From contig NZ_CAJPPN010000008.1 in NCBI RefSeq assembly GCF_905372525.1, positions 1-63,595 of the forward strand: DNA of 63,595 nt, given 5' to 3'. The stretch comes from an uncultured Porphyromonas sp. Its GTDB lineage: Bacteria > Bacteroidota > Bacteroidia > Bacteroidales > Porphyromonadaceae. Shown piece after piece: positions 9,239 to 18,541 of the stretch. The notes beneath the pieces are model-generated. The model saw only the letters and a program-made list of their open reading frames with translations, made no database searches and had not been told where the DNA came from. The translations under genes were made by a program, and so were the position numbers. Numbering within the stretch: the stretch's first letter is position 1; every line of letters starts with the position of its first letter.

Positions 9239-9541
9239 AGTCATAGCGAAGGGAGGAGTGTCTCCCCCCTCTCCTTGCTACTTCATCGTCTACACCCCAT
9301 ATCGTTGAAGCCTAGGCTTGGGATCTGGGCTTAGCTTGCCAAAGGCGGGATACACGACCAGCACAATACATACCATCGACATACCGCCCCAATGCCTATA
9401 TAGCTACCCAACGAATGCCTCTCCAGAGGGTAGCCCGGAGAACACCTATGCACAGACCTCTTACACAGGACTTGGTCCGAAGACAAGGCGAATAGACTCT
9501 TTAGAAGAGACGACACGAGCCAGGATACCCTGCAAATACCC

Positions 9542-9549
9542 TACTTTTG
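9542..9549 (+). promoter_or_regulatory. -7 element of the LTA-synthase-like gene
   Basis: TACTTTTG matches TAnnTTTG and lies 11 bp before the ATG at 9561. A good -33 TTG at the usual distance is not seen. If this box is used, the leader is very short and the start may be the ATG at 9576 or 9600. Confidence 0.45.
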
Positions 9550-9560
9550 TACTATATATA

Positions 9561-11420
9561 ATGTATCCTTACGCTATGCGAAGACCTATAGATAGAATAA
9601 TGATTGGGCGACTTGCGTATCTCCTGCAGTTCGTAGCCGTCACCTTCGGTAGCTTCCTACTGGGGAAGACACTCTTCATCCTCTACAATCACAAGCTCAG
9701 TGGCACGATGAGCCTAGGGGACTTCCTCGGGGTGCTCTTCCACGGAGCGAGCCTAGACTTGGCTGTCGTGGGGTATCTCATTGCCCTACCACTGCTCGTA
9801 GTGCTGGTGAGCTATGCCTTCACTTCATTCCCTGCCCGTAGAGTCTTGCTCGCCTATCATCTAATCATATCAGCCGTCCTTGCCCTCGTCTTCGTAGGGG
9901 ACACTGCGCTGTATCCCTTCTGGGGTTTTAAGCTTGATGGCACGGTCTTCCTCTACCTAGACTCTCCGAAGAATGCCTTTGCCAGCGTCCCCCTAGGCTT
10001 CACGCTCCTTGGGGGGCTCATCGCACAGCTCTGGGCCTTTGGGCTCTTTACCCTCCTACAGAAGAGCACGCCTCGGAGATGGGAGCGGGGTAGCCGTCCT
10101 ATACTCGGAGCTGTGGGAGTGCTCGCTCTCCTGCCTCTAACCGTCCTCGTGATCCGAGGTGGCCTAGGGCGCTCGGTGACCAATGTAGGACAAGTGTACT
10201 TCAGTCAAAATCAGTTCCTCAACCACGCTGCGGTCAATCCTGTCTTCAGCCTCTTCTCCTCACTGGACAAGGTGGAGGACTATGATGCCGAGTACAACTT
10301 CTTCAGCGAGCAGGAGCGAGCCCAGCTCGTAGCAGGGCTCTATCCCAAGGAGGCTCCTGCTGAGATCGAGCTCCTACGCACGCAGCGACCCAACATAGTC
10401 CTCATCATCCTCGAGAGCTTCGGAGCAAAGTATATCGAGAGCTTCGGAGGTATGCCCGACATCACCCCCAACCTCGACCGCCTAGCTCGTGAGGGAGTGG
10501 TCTTCAGCCAATGCTATGCCAATAGCTACCGCACAGACCGAGGGGTACTCTCCACCCTGAGTGGCTACCCGAGCTTCCCCACTCACTCGGTGATGAAGAT
10601 GCCCGCCAAGAGCCGTACCCTCTCGGGTATCGCACGGGAGCTCCAGCGTGTGGGCTATGCGACCGACTTCCTCTATGGAGGCGATGCCAACTTCACGAAC
10701 ATGAAGGGCTACCTCCTCGGCTGTGGCTACGAGCGAGTGACCGATGATCGGGATCTCGACCGCAGTCTCCCTCGTCAGAGCTGGGGGGTACAGGACGGAG
10801 CGACCTTCGACTACCTCTATCGTGCGATCCAGCAGAGGGAGACAGACCGCCCCTGGCATACGGGCTTCCTGACCCTAAGTAGCCACGAACCCTTCATCGT
10901 CCCCTACCAGCGATTTGCGGAGGAGGTACCGAATGCCTTTGCCTACGTCGATGACTGCATCGGGCAGTTCGCCGACCGACTAAGGAAGACCAAGGCCTGG
11001 GATAACCTACTCGTGATCTGTGTCGCCGACCACGGCTACTCGACTGGGCCGAGCAAGGAGCGACACACCTCACGGATCCACCATATCCCCATGCTCTGGT
11101 TCGGTGGGGCGATCAAGGAGCCACGGCGCATCGACCACCTCATGACCCAGAGTGACCTAGCTGCTACCCTGCTGGCTCAGCTCGGGCTGTCGTATCGAGA
11201 CTTCCCCTTCAGTCGGAATATCCTAGCAGCCAACTACACCTACCCCTTCGCCTACTATACCTTCAACGATGGCTTTGGCTTCATCGACTCCACGGGTGTA
11301 ACCGTCATGGAGAACGTCGGCGAGCAACTCCTCGAGCAGCACCCCTCTCCCTCCGCCGAACGTATCGCCCGAGGGCGTGCCCTCCTGCAGACGACCCACG
11401 ACGACCTCGCTCGCCGATAG
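9561..11420 (+). CDS. LTA synthase family membrane sulfatase/phosphotransferase
   Basis: This inner-membrane protein has about five N-terminal transmembrane helices (first 220 residues) and a large extracytoplasmic sulfatase-fold domain. The alkaline-phosphatase superfamily motifs are present: NIVLIILESFGAKYIESFGG with the metal-binding Glu, then SYRTDRGVLSTLSGYP with the candidate nucleophile Thr. VCVADHGYST-type metal ligands follow (read as VADHGYSTGPSKERHTSRIHHIP, located near residue 490). In Gram-negatives such proteins transfer phosphoglycerol or phosphoethanolamine to glycans or lipids. The reading frame is open back to 9318, but 9561 or 9576 is favoured because a -7 box lies just before them. 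A 28-bp-stem terminator follows the gene. Confidence 0.87.
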   Translation: MYPYAMRRPIDRIMIGRLAYLLQFVAVTFGSFLLGKTLFILYNHKLSGTMSLGDFLGVLFHGASLDLAVVGYLIALPLLVVLVSYAFTSFPARRVLLAYHLIISAVLALVFVGDTALYPFWGFKLDGTVFLYLDSPKNAFASVPLGFTLLGGLIAQLWAFGLFTLLQKSTPRRWERGSRPILGAVGVLALLPLTVLVIRGGLGRSVTNVGQVYFSQNQFLNHAAVNPVFSLFSSLDKVEDYDAEYNFFSEQERAQLVAGLYPKEAPAEIELLRTQRPNIVLIILESFGAKYIESFGGMPDITPNLDRLAREGVVFSQCYANSYRTDRGVLSTLSGYPSFPTHSVMKMPAKSRTLSGIARELQRVGYATDFLYGGDANFTNMKGYLLGCGYERVTDDRDLDRSLPRQSWGVQDGATFDYLYRAIQQRETDRPWHTGFLTLSSHEPFIVPYQRFAEEVPNAFAYVDDCIGQFADRLRKTKAWDNLLVICVADHGYSTGPSKERHTSRIHHIPMLWFGGAIKEPRRIDHLMTQSDLAATLLAQLGLSYRDFPFSRNILAANYTYPFAYYTFNDGFGFIDSTGVTVMENVGEQLLEQHPSPSAERIARGRALLQTTHDDLARR

Positions 11421-11450
11421 CATCTAGCTAGCCCAAGTAGGCATACACAC

Positions 11451-11513
11451 GAGCCTCCAGCAATAAGCCCCCTCTGAGCAGTGTACTCAGAGGGGGCTTA
11501 TTGCTGGAGGCTC
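11451..11513. terminator. Bidirectional terminator with a 28-bp perfect stem
   Basis: Arms 11451-11478 and 11486-11513 are perfectly complementary over 28 bp with a 7-nt loop. The hairpin sits between the convergent LTA-synthase-like gene and purC. It lacks a long T-run, but its position and stability suit termination from both sides. Confidence 0.75.
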
Positions 11514-11535
11514 TATTGAGCGTAGTAGGCTCGTG

Positions 11536-12477
11536 CTAGAGAGCGGCGAGGAGGTTACGCTCGATGCGCTGCGAAAGGTTCTCCGTAGGCTCCTTGACGA
11601 AGGTACGCCCTGTCACCAGCTCATAGAGCTCGATGTACCGATCGGAGACACTCTGGCAATACTCGGGCGTCATCGTGGGGACGACTTCACCGGCACGCCC
11701 CTGGAAGCCCTGCTTGATGAGCCACTGACGGACAAACTCCTTGGAGAGCTGCTTCTGCTCCTCTCCTCGGTCGAAGCGTTCCTGATAGCCCTCGGCATAG
11801 AAGTAGCGAGAGGAGTCAGGCGTGTGGATCTCGTCGATGAGGAAGATCTCCCCAGCTTCGTTCTTACCGAACTCATACTTGGTATCCACGAGGATCAAGC
11901 CCCGCTCACGTGCCATTTCCTGCCCACGGCGGAAGAGGGCATACGTATAGGCCTCGATCTGTCGGTAGTCCTCCTCGCTGACGAGTCCTGTACGGATGAT
12001 CTCCTCTCGGGAGATATTCTCATCATGCCCCTCATCCTCCTTGGTCGTCGGGGTAATGATGGGCTGGGGGAAGGCTTCGTTCTCCCTCATTCCCTCGGGT
12101 AGAGGCACACCACATAGGCTGCGCTCACCTGCCTGATAAGCTCGCCATGCAGATCCCGTGAGGTAGCCACGGATGACCATCTCTACACGGAAGGGCTGGA
12201 GACGATGCCCAAGGCTGACCATCGGGTCGGGAGAGCACAGGAGCCAGTTGGGGACAATATCCCTCGTAGCTTCGAGGAAGTAGGTAGCGATCTGATTAAG
12301 TACCTGCCCCTTGTAGGGGATGCCCTCGGGGAGCACGACATCGAAGGCCGAGATCCTATCCGTAGCGACCATCGCTATGCGTCCATCTCGTAGGAAGTAG
12401 ACATCGCGTACCTTGCCATGATAGACATGATCTTGACCTGGCAGATGCAGGTCGGTGTGCGTGAGTGTATGTACCAT
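11536..12477 (-). CDS. purC: Phosphoribosylaminoimidazole-succinocarboxamide synthase
   Basis: SAICAR synthetase condenses CAIR with aspartate in purine synthesis using ATP. The 313-aa length and sequence match the longer eukaryote/Bacteroidetes-type PurC. Family motifs include GKVRDVY at the N-terminus, ATDRISAFDVVLPEGIPYKG (about 38-57), VEMVIRGYLTGSAW (about 98-111) and LVDTKYEFG followed by LIDEIHTPDSSRY. It is the last gene of a minus-strand run malQ-phoH-purC and begins 44 bp after the phoH stop. Its end meets the 28-bp terminator stem. Confidence 0.96.
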   Translation of the reverse strand: MVHTLTHTDLHLPGQDHVYHGKVRDVYFLRDGRIAMVATDRISAFDVVLPEGIPYKGQVLNQIATYFLEATRDIVPNWLLCSPDPMVSLGHRLQPFRVEMVIRGYLTGSAWRAYQAGERSLCGVPLPEGMRENEAFPQPIITPTTKEDEGHDENISREEIIRTGLVSEEDYRQIEAYTYALFRRGQEMARERGLILVDTKYEFGKNEAGEIFLIDEIHTPDSSRYFYAEGYQERFDRGEEQKQLSKEFVRQWLIKQGFQGRAGEVVPTMTPEYCQSVSDRYIELYELVTGRTFVKEPTENLSQRIERNLLAAL

Positions 12478-12521
12478 AAATGCTAGGAATGTATTGTTGT
12501 GATTGAGATTCGTTGTCAGAG

Positions 12522-13493
12522 TTACTTCTCGGTATGCTCCTCTTCGTCCTTGCGGTCATAGACCTCTACAATCTCGGAGACGAGTGGGTGGCGGACAATA
12601 TCTACGGTAGAGAAGTGAATGAAGCTAATGCTCCTAAGCCCATGGAGCTTGTCCACGGCATCACGCAGGCCTGAGCGTACCCCTCGGGGAAGGTCCACCT
12701 GTGTGAAGTCCCCCGTGATGATCATCTTGGAGTTAGCTCCGAGGCGAGTCAGGAACATCTTCATCTGCTGAGGAGTGGTATTTTGAGCCTCGTCGAGGAT
12801 GACTACGGCATCGTTGAGGGTACGTCCTCGCATGAAGGCCAAAGGGGCTATCTGGATCACACCCGTATCGATGAAGTCCTTGAGCTTAGGCGCAGGGATC
12901 AGTTCCCCGAGAGCATCATAGAGGGGCTGGAGATAGGGATCTAGCTTATCCTTCATCTCTCCGGGCAGGAAGCCCAGCTTCTCTCCAGCCTCCACGGCAG
13001 GACGAGAGAGGATGATACGTCGGACTTGCTTTGCCTTGAGCGCCTTGACCGCTAGGCAGATGGCGATGAAGGTCTTGCCACTACCCGCAGGTCCTGTGGC
13101 GAAGCACATATCCCGAGAGGCAAACTCTCGTACCATCTGACGCTGGTTCTCCCCTCGGGGCTGGATCGCCTTGCCATGCACTCCATAGATCAGTACGTCG
13201 CCCGACTCGGGAGTAAGCGTGGAGGTAGCTTTAGGTGAGCGGTGACGCTGTACCACCTCGATGAGCTGTGCCTCGGTGAGCTGGTTGTGTCGGGAGCATA
13301 CGGCCTCCAGTTCGCTAAGGATCTGGAGCATCTCCTCAGCAGCCTGTGGCTCTCCGAGTACCTTGATGACGTTCTGATGCATCCGTAGCTTGGTCTTAGG
13401 GAAGAGGGCGGAGAGGGTCGCGAGGTTGGTACGATTGATCCCAACGAACTCCTGCACATCGGCTTCCTCTAGGACATATAGTCGCTCCATCAT
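12522..13493 (-). CDS. PhoH family ATPase (PhoH-like protein)
   Basis: This 323-aa cytoplasmic P-loop NTPase has the Walker A GPAGSGKT and Walker B VVILDEAQN motifs, with LTRLGANSKMIITGD as a sensor-like region. A KH-like N-terminal part precedes the ATPase core. PhoH-like proteins (YbeZ type) are linked to RNA metabolism and ribosome maturation. The ATG at 13493 overlaps the malQ stop in the form ATGA, which supports this start over an upstream one at 13598 that would run deep into malQ. An ATG directly after it (13490) is equally possible. Confidence 0.93.
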   Translation of the reverse strand: MMERLYVLEEADVQEFVGINRTNLATLSALFPKTKLRMHQNVIKVLGEPQAAEEMLQILSELEAVCSRHNQLTEAQLIEVVQRHRSPKATSTLTPESGDVLIYGVHGKAIQPRGENQRQMVREFASRDMCFATGPAGSGKTFIAICLAVKALKAKQVRRIILSRPAVEAGEKLGFLPGEMKDKLDPYLQPLYDALGELIPAPKLKDFIDTGVIQIAPLAFMRGRTLNDAVVILDEAQNTTPQQMKMFLTRLGANSKMIITGDFTQVDLPRGVRSGLRDAVDKLHGLRSISFIHFSTVDIVRHPLVSEIVEVYDRKDEEEHTEK

Positions 13494-16213
13494 AGGCTCT
13501 GTAGTCTGATTGTATCGTGTATATATCTGCGTATGAGTGTCCGCCACTGGGGGGCGGTAATGCATAGTTGGTCTGCTGATAAGGGCAGGCGATAGCACCA
13601 GTATTGGTCCGCCTGCTCGGGATGGTTGATCTGCTCCTGCTCGGGGCTTTGGATCCAGAGACGTGGATCGATACTCATCCAGTCAGCGAGGGGGAGGAGG
13701 ACACCGAGCGAAGGAGCAGCTAGGTGACGCTGTAGGATGAGTCGATAGATCTGCTCCTCCTGAGCTCTCAGGGCGGACACCTCCTCGGGGCTACGTCCCA
13801 GCTCCTGGGTGAGATACTGTCCCTGATGCTCCTCACTCAGGCTATGCCACCATCCTCGGAGGGAGGGCATATCATGCGTGGAGGTCGTCCCGATGCTCCG
13901 ATAGGGGAAGCCTAGGGGATCAGCCCAGCCCGTGGGTGTAGCCCCCTTCGGCATGCGCTCGAGCTCTAGGCTGAGGATCTGAAGCTCATCGAGCACGGCA
14001 GGGACAGTAGCGGGGATCATACCTAGATCCTCGGCACAGAGTAGAATCCCTGAGTGACGGGCTAGGCTACTCAGCCGATGTAGCCCCGTAACTCTGAAGA
14101 GCTCATCGTGTCTGCGATAATAGTAGTCATGGCTTAGCTCCATCCACCGACTCTGGAGTGTCTCATCCCAGTGGCCATAGAGGCGACTACGCTCCCAGGC
14201 GATACGTGGATGATAGCCCCCAGTGTAGGGATCCTCGATGAGTGCCGTCTCCGTACAGAGACTAGAGAGGGCGGTAGCTACCTCGACTCCCCCGACAGCC
14301 TCGATGACCTCTGCTCGCTCATAGTCCTGCTGACTTGTATAGCTCAGCTGGTAGAGGTCTGGCTCTGCCGTCGGTAGGAGAAGCCCCGAGGCAAGGAGGT
14401 TATCCACCTGCTCCCTGCCAAGGAGCTCGTGGAGGTCATTTATGTGGATAAGGGGGTGAGTAAGTAAGGGGACAAGGCCTTCCTCTCCGAGCATCATCTG
14501 CCACTCCTCTAGCGTGTAGGGCTGGGCTGGGTGGAAGTGTCCGAGTAGCCCTGAGTGTTCACTGCGAGGCACCTCCCAAATACGGAAGAAGCCCAGCACA
14601 TGGTCAATACGTAGCGCATCGAAGTAGATAGCGAGACGCTCCATCCTCCTACGCCACCAGAGGAACTGATCCTGCTGCATCACCGCCCAGTCATAGGTCG
14701 GGAAGCCCCAGTTCTGCCCATCTATGGCGAAGTCATCAGGTGGTGCGCCTGCACTCTGCTCTAGATGAAAGAGTTCGGGAGTCGTCCAGACCTCTACACC
14801 ATGGGGGGAGACCCCGATCGGTAGATCACCCTTGAGGAATATACCCAGCTCCCGAGCATGATCTCTCACCCTACAGAGCTGTACGTGTAGGAGCCACTGC
14901 ACCCACTGATAGTAGCGGAGTAGGTGCTGCTCCTCGCTCCCCGAATAGGTCGCGCGCAGACGACCGAGGTCATAGTGGCTATCCATCCCCCATTCTGTCG
15001 GGGGGAGTCCCTCATGCCGATCACGCAATAGGCAGTAGTAGGCATAGGGCTCTAGCCAGCGCTCCTGCTCCTGTCGGTAAGCCTCGAAGTCGCCACCGAG
15101 CCCATCCCCTGCACACTGCTCGGCGAAGAGCTGACGCAGATAGGCCTCCTTGAGCTGGATGACCCGAGGATAGTCCACCGTCTCCCCTACTCGGAGTGCT
15201 GCCCCAGCCTCCTCGAGCCTCCTCTGTAGCTCTACATCTCGGAGAGCTGGTAGCTGAGAGAGATCTAGGTAAATCGGGTGTAGGGCATCTACAGAGATCG
15301 CATTATAAGGGTAGGAGTCCCGTGGCGAACGGGTAAAGGTCGTATCATTGATCGGCAGGAGCTGTAGGGCATTCATCCCCAGCTCATGCACGAGGTCTAC
15401 TAGTTCATGGAGTGTCCCGAAGTCCCCTATGCCCCAGTCCCGCTCTCCCCTAAGGGCGAAGAGAGGGACGACGCAGCCTGCTAGGCGAAGGTGCTCCGAG
15501 GGAAGGCGGACAAAGCCATCGGTAATCGTACAGCCACAGCCCTCTCCGAGAGCGATCTGTGGCAAGGCTCTATTAGCCCCCTCCTCCCACTGGGGCTCAC
15601 CACCCTCCTCGTCAGCGACGAAGTACTTGTACTCTACAGCCTCTCCTGACTCCCCTAGGACGGAGAGGGGAAGGATGATCCCCCAGCGGCCTCTCCCGAG
15701 GTAGCGCATCGGCACAGCAGCACGGGTATCCCATGCACCTAGCTCGTTAGTGCTCCCGACGAGATAAAGCCCTCGCCCCCTGCCTACGGAGGAGGTGAAG
15801 GTCTGAAGGCAAACATAGGGGGAGTCTCCCGCCGGTAGCTCCAGCGGTGATGGTCGATGTCCTCTCAGGGTATCGAGTAGTGCTGTGGTATAGCTCGGTG
15901 CGTCCTCGGGGCTCTGCAACCAAGCATCTAGGATCATTATCCTGCTAGCCCCTAGGGGGAGGTCAAGGTGATGCTGGAGCATACCCTCACGGCGGACGAC
16001 CTGGCCTGCCGCATTACGCACGAGATAGGAATAGGAGAGTGTGGGGGGGATAGGCTCTGGTAGATCGAGTTCGGTCCGCCATATATCACCCTCGGCGCAG
16101 GTTAGTGGACATGCCTTGTCCTCATCCCAGAGGCCGAGGATGGAGCCTTCGCCTGAGATATATAGGGTCTCGCCCCACTGGGCATGGTAATGGATAGCGA
16201 AGGTGAGTCTCAT
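13490..16213 (-). CDS. malQ: 4-alpha-glucanotransferase with N-terminal starch-binding modules
   Basis: This is a GH77 disproportionating enzyme that moves maltodextrin segments in glycogen and maltose metabolism. The 907-aa form with two CBM20-like domains (about 1-110 and 125-230) is typical of Bacteroidetes and plant DPE2-like enzymes. In the catalytic part the nucleophile Asp lies in DALRIDHVLGFFRIWEVP, and the acid/base Glu in CAEDLGMIPATVP. The conserved THDMPSLRGWW motif is also present. It is the first gene of the malQ-phoH-purC run. A -7 box on the minus strand lies at 16353-16360. No signal peptide is present, so it acts in the cytoplasm. Confidence 0.95.
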   Translation of the reverse strand: MRLTFAIHYHAQWGETLYISGEGSILGLWDEDKACPLTCAEGDIWRTELDLPEPIPPTLSYSYLVRNAAGQVVRREGMLQHHLDLPLGASRIMILDAWLQSPEDAPSYTTALLDTLRGHRPSPLELPAGDSPYVCLQTFTSSVGRGRGLYLVGSTNELGAWDTRAAVPMRYLGRGRWGIILPLSVLGESGEAVEYKYFVADEEGGEPQWEEGANRALPQIALGEGCGCTITDGFVRLPSEHLRLAGCVVPLFALRGERDWGIGDFGTLHELVDLVHELGMNALQLLPINDTTFTRSPRDSYPYNAISVDALHPIYLDLSQLPALRDVELQRRLEEAGAALRVGETVDYPRVIQLKEAYLRQLFAEQCAGDGLGGDFEAYRQEQERWLEPYAYYCLLRDRHEGLPPTEWGMDSHYDLGRLRATYSGSEEQHLLRYYQWVQWLLHVQLCRVRDHARELGIFLKGDLPIGVSPHGVEVWTTPELFHLEQSAGAPPDDFAIDGQNWGFPTYDWAVMQQDQFLWWRRRMERLAIYFDALRIDHVLGFFRIWEVPRSEHSGLLGHFHPAQPYTLEEWQMMLGEEGLVPLLTHPLIHINDLHELLGREQVDNLLASGLLLPTAEPDLYQLSYTSQQDYERAEVIEAVGGVEVATALSSLCTETALIEDPYTGGYHPRIAWERSRLYGHWDETLQSRWMELSHDYYYRRHDELFRVTGLHRLSSLARHSGILLCAEDLGMIPATVPAVLDELQILSLELERMPKGATPTGWADPLGFPYRSIGTTSTHDMPSLRGWWHSLSEEHQGQYLTQELGRSPEEVSALRAQEEQIYRLILQRHLAAPSLGVLLPLADWMSIDPRLWIQSPEQEQINHPEQADQYWCYRLPLSADQLCITAPQWRTLIRRYIHDTIRLQSL

Positions 16214-16352
16214 TGCCGTCCCTCCGCTTGGCTTTGCCCCCGACGAGAGGGCTGTAGCACGCTCGTGCTATCGATCGCTATAGCTGTCAATGCTCTCTGT
16301 AGTGATGGATGAAGGGCGCTAGCTGGGGGAGCCCCATACACACCCTTGGACA

Positions 16353-16360
16353 CAAAGGTA
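16353..16360 (-). promoter_or_regulatory. -7 element upstream of malQ
   Basis: TACCTTTG on the minus strand lies 140 bp upstream of the malQ start. No perfect -33 TTTG is found at 19-21 nt. Confidence 0.45.
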
Positions 16361-16538
16361 CAACTAAAACTACCAAGGTGACCTACACAGCCCGCCGTAC
16401 AGCCCTAGAGCATAGCCTCTAGGATGGTCTCCCCACCGTGGGGGCGGCCTCACTACGAGTCACATGCGCCCTCTGGAGTGCTAAAGCTGGGGTGGCGTGG
16501 AGGCCCTTTAGGCTCCTTTACATTTGCTAGTTATTTCC

Positions 16539-16546
16539 TACCTTTG
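16539..16546 (+). promoter_or_regulatory. -7 element upstream of DUF4492-cydAB
   Basis: TACCTTTG lies 57 bp before the DUF4492 ATG. TTTA at 16517-16520, 18 nt upstream, could serve as a one-mismatch -33 box. The rest of 16214-16602 shows no gene. Confidence 0.5.
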
Positions 16547-16602
16547 TCGCCGATTTGCGTTTATCACTTCATTACTAACATTATAAAGACTCCGCCCCCC
16601 TC

Positions 16603-16893
16603 ATGAGTAACGACCCGGGCAGACCGAACATCCTCATACGTACCTATCGCTTCTACCGCGATGGCTTCAAAACCCTAACCCCAACGAGCCGTAAGCTCTG
16701 GCTCATCATCGGCATCAAGCTCTTCGTCATGTTCGCTATCCTAAGAGCCTTCTTCTTCCCCAACGTGGTCAAGCAGGAGGCAGAGCGACAGCATATGTCC
16801 CGCTCGGAGTTCGTCGAGCAGGAGCTCCTCCAGCGCCGAGCAGTATCCCCCACTGATACTCTTCACGGGGGAACGGACGAACCAATCAAGTAA
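16603..16893 (+). CDS. DUF4492 small membrane protein preceding cydAB
   Basis: This 96-aa protein has one transmembrane helix (LWLIIGIKLFVMFAILRAFFF, about 33-53). A basic N-terminal amphipathic stretch (RTYRFYRDGFKTLT) and a charged C-terminal tail flank it. DUF4492 proteins sit directly in front of cydA in many Bacteroidetes. By analogy with the small CydX/CydH subunits of other bd oxidases, it may stabilise the complex; that role is inferred from position only. The cydA start lies 25 bp downstream, so the three genes form one operon. Confidence 0.9.
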   Translation: MSNDPGRPNILIRTYRFYRDGFKTLTPTSRKLWLIIGIKLFVMFAILRAFFFPNVVKQEAERQHMSRSEFVEQELLQRRAVSPTDTLHGGTDEPIK

Positions 16894-16918
16894 TCATAAG
16901 GACTAAATACTATATACA

Positions 16919-18499
16919 ATGGATCTAGAATCACTCGTATTGTGGTCGAGGGCACAGTTTGCCCTGACGGCCATGTACCACTGGCTCTTCGTGCCTCTGA
17001 CACTAGGGCTGGGTATCATCATGTCGCTAGCGGAGACGAAGTACTTCCGTAGTGGCGATGAGTTCTGGAAGAAGTCTACCAAGTACTGGCAGAAGCTCTT
17101 CGGGATCAACTTCGCTATCGGTGTCGCCACCGGGATCATACTCGAGTTCCAGTTCGGGACGAACTGGTCGAACTATAGCTGGTTCGTCGGGGACATCTTC
17201 GGGGCTCCTCTGGCTATCGAGGGTATCTTGGCCTTCTTCATGGAGAGTACCTTCATCGCTGTGATGTTCTTCGGCTGGGGTAAGGTCAGCCGAGGCTTCC
17301 ACCTCGCCTCCAGCTGGCTCACGATCGTCGGGGCGACGATCTCGGCAGTCTGGATCCTCGTGGCCAACGCCTGGATGCAGAACCCCCAAGGGATGGTCTT
17401 CAACCCCGAGACTATGCGCAACGAGATGGCAGACTTCTGGGCAGTAGCTCTCTCCCCTACGGCCATCATCAAGTTCCTCCACACGATCACGACCTCCTGG
17501 ACGCTGGGTACCTTCTTCGCCCTCGGGGTATGTGTGCTGTACCTACTGCGGGGTAAGAACCTCGAGTTCGCTCGGCGCAACATGAAGATCATCGCCCCCT
17601 TCGGCCTCATCGCCGCTATACTCTCTGCAGCTACTGGACATAGCTCCGCAGTCGATGTCGCCAAGAACCAGCCGATGAAGCTCGCCGCTATGGAGGCCCT
17701 CTACGATGCTGGTACCTCTACCCCCGAGGGAAAGACAGCTGACGGCAAGGGGCTCCCCCTAGGTATGGTAGGTGCACTCAACCCCAGCAAGGGTCGTCCC
17801 GATGACGGGAAAGCCTCCCACCTCTTCAGCATAGAGGTCCCTCGTCTGCTCTCCTATATGGTAGACGGCACACCCGACCGCTACGTCCCCGGGGTGAACA
17901 ACATCCTAGAGGGGGGCTACCACAAGCCTGACGGGAGCGTAGCCCTCTCCACCGAAGAGATGATGCGCCGTGGACGTATCGCTATCGACGCACTCAATGC
18001 CTTCCGCTCAGCACGCAAGGCTGGGGACAGTATCGGTGCCGCCCAGCACAGAGCTGTACTCGAGGAGAACTTCCCCTACTACGGCTACGGCTACTTCACG
18101 AGCAAGTACGAGACGGTACCCAATATCCCGCTGACCTACTACTCATTCCGCATCATGGTGGGTCTAGGGGGTGCCTTCCTCCTGCTCTTCCTGCTACTGA
18201 CGTGGTATGCCTACAAGCGTAATGAGAAGCTCACCCAGGCCAAGTGGCTCCTATGGGCTAGCCTCGTCCTCACCCCCTGCGCCTGGATCGCTAGCGAAGC
18301 TGGCTGGGTCGTAGCAGAGGTCGGTCGCCAACCCTGGACGATACAGAACCTCCTGCCCGTGCAGGCGGCTATCTCCAAGATCGAGGCTTCGTCGGTGATG
18401 ATCACCTTCATGCTCTTCTTCCTACTCTTCACGATCATGCTGGTGGCAGAGATCAACATCATGCGCAAGGCCATCCGCCAGGGTCCTGATGCCCATTAA
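16919..18499 (+). CDS. cydA: Cytochrome bd ubiquinol oxidase subunit I
   Basis: CydA is the haem-bearing subunit of the high-affinity quinol oxidase in the inner membrane. The N-terminal SRAQFALTAMYHWLFVPLTLG carries the conserved His that ligates haem b595. GRQPWTIQNLLP (about 479-490) is the family signature. The Q-loop region contains the expected quinol-binding segment before a long hydrophilic insert (about 280-345), a form common in Bacteroidetes. The 526-aa length is normal. The gene sits between DUF4492 and cydB and supports respiration at low oxygen. Confidence 0.97.
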   Translation: MDLESLVLWSRAQFALTAMYHWLFVPLTLGLGIIMSLAETKYFRSGDEFWKKSTKYWQKLFGINFAIGVATGIILEFQFGTNWSNYSWFVGDIFGAPLAIEGILAFFMESTFIAVMFFGWGKVSRGFHLASSWLTIVGATISAVWILVANAWMQNPQGMVFNPETMRNEMADFWAVALSPTAIIKFLHTITTSWTLGTFFALGVCVLYLLRGKNLEFARRNMKIIAPFGLIAAILSAATGHSSAVDVAKNQPMKLAAMEALYDAGTSTPEGKTADGKGLPLGMVGALNPSKGRPDDGKASHLFSIEVPRLLSYMVDGTPDRYVPGVNNILEGGYHKPDGSVALSTEEMMRRGRIAIDALNAFRSARKAGDSIGAAQHRAVLEENFPYYGYGYFTSKYETVPNIPLTYYSFRIMVGLGGAFLLLFLLLTWYAYKRNEKLTQAKWLLWASLVLTPCAWIASEAGWVVAEVGRQPWTIQNLLPVQAAISKIEASSVMITFMLFFLLFTIMLVAEINIMRKAIRQGPDAH

Positions 18500-18541
18500 G
18501 CACTCCGTCCATCTCATTCAATCCAAACTACAACACGACAA

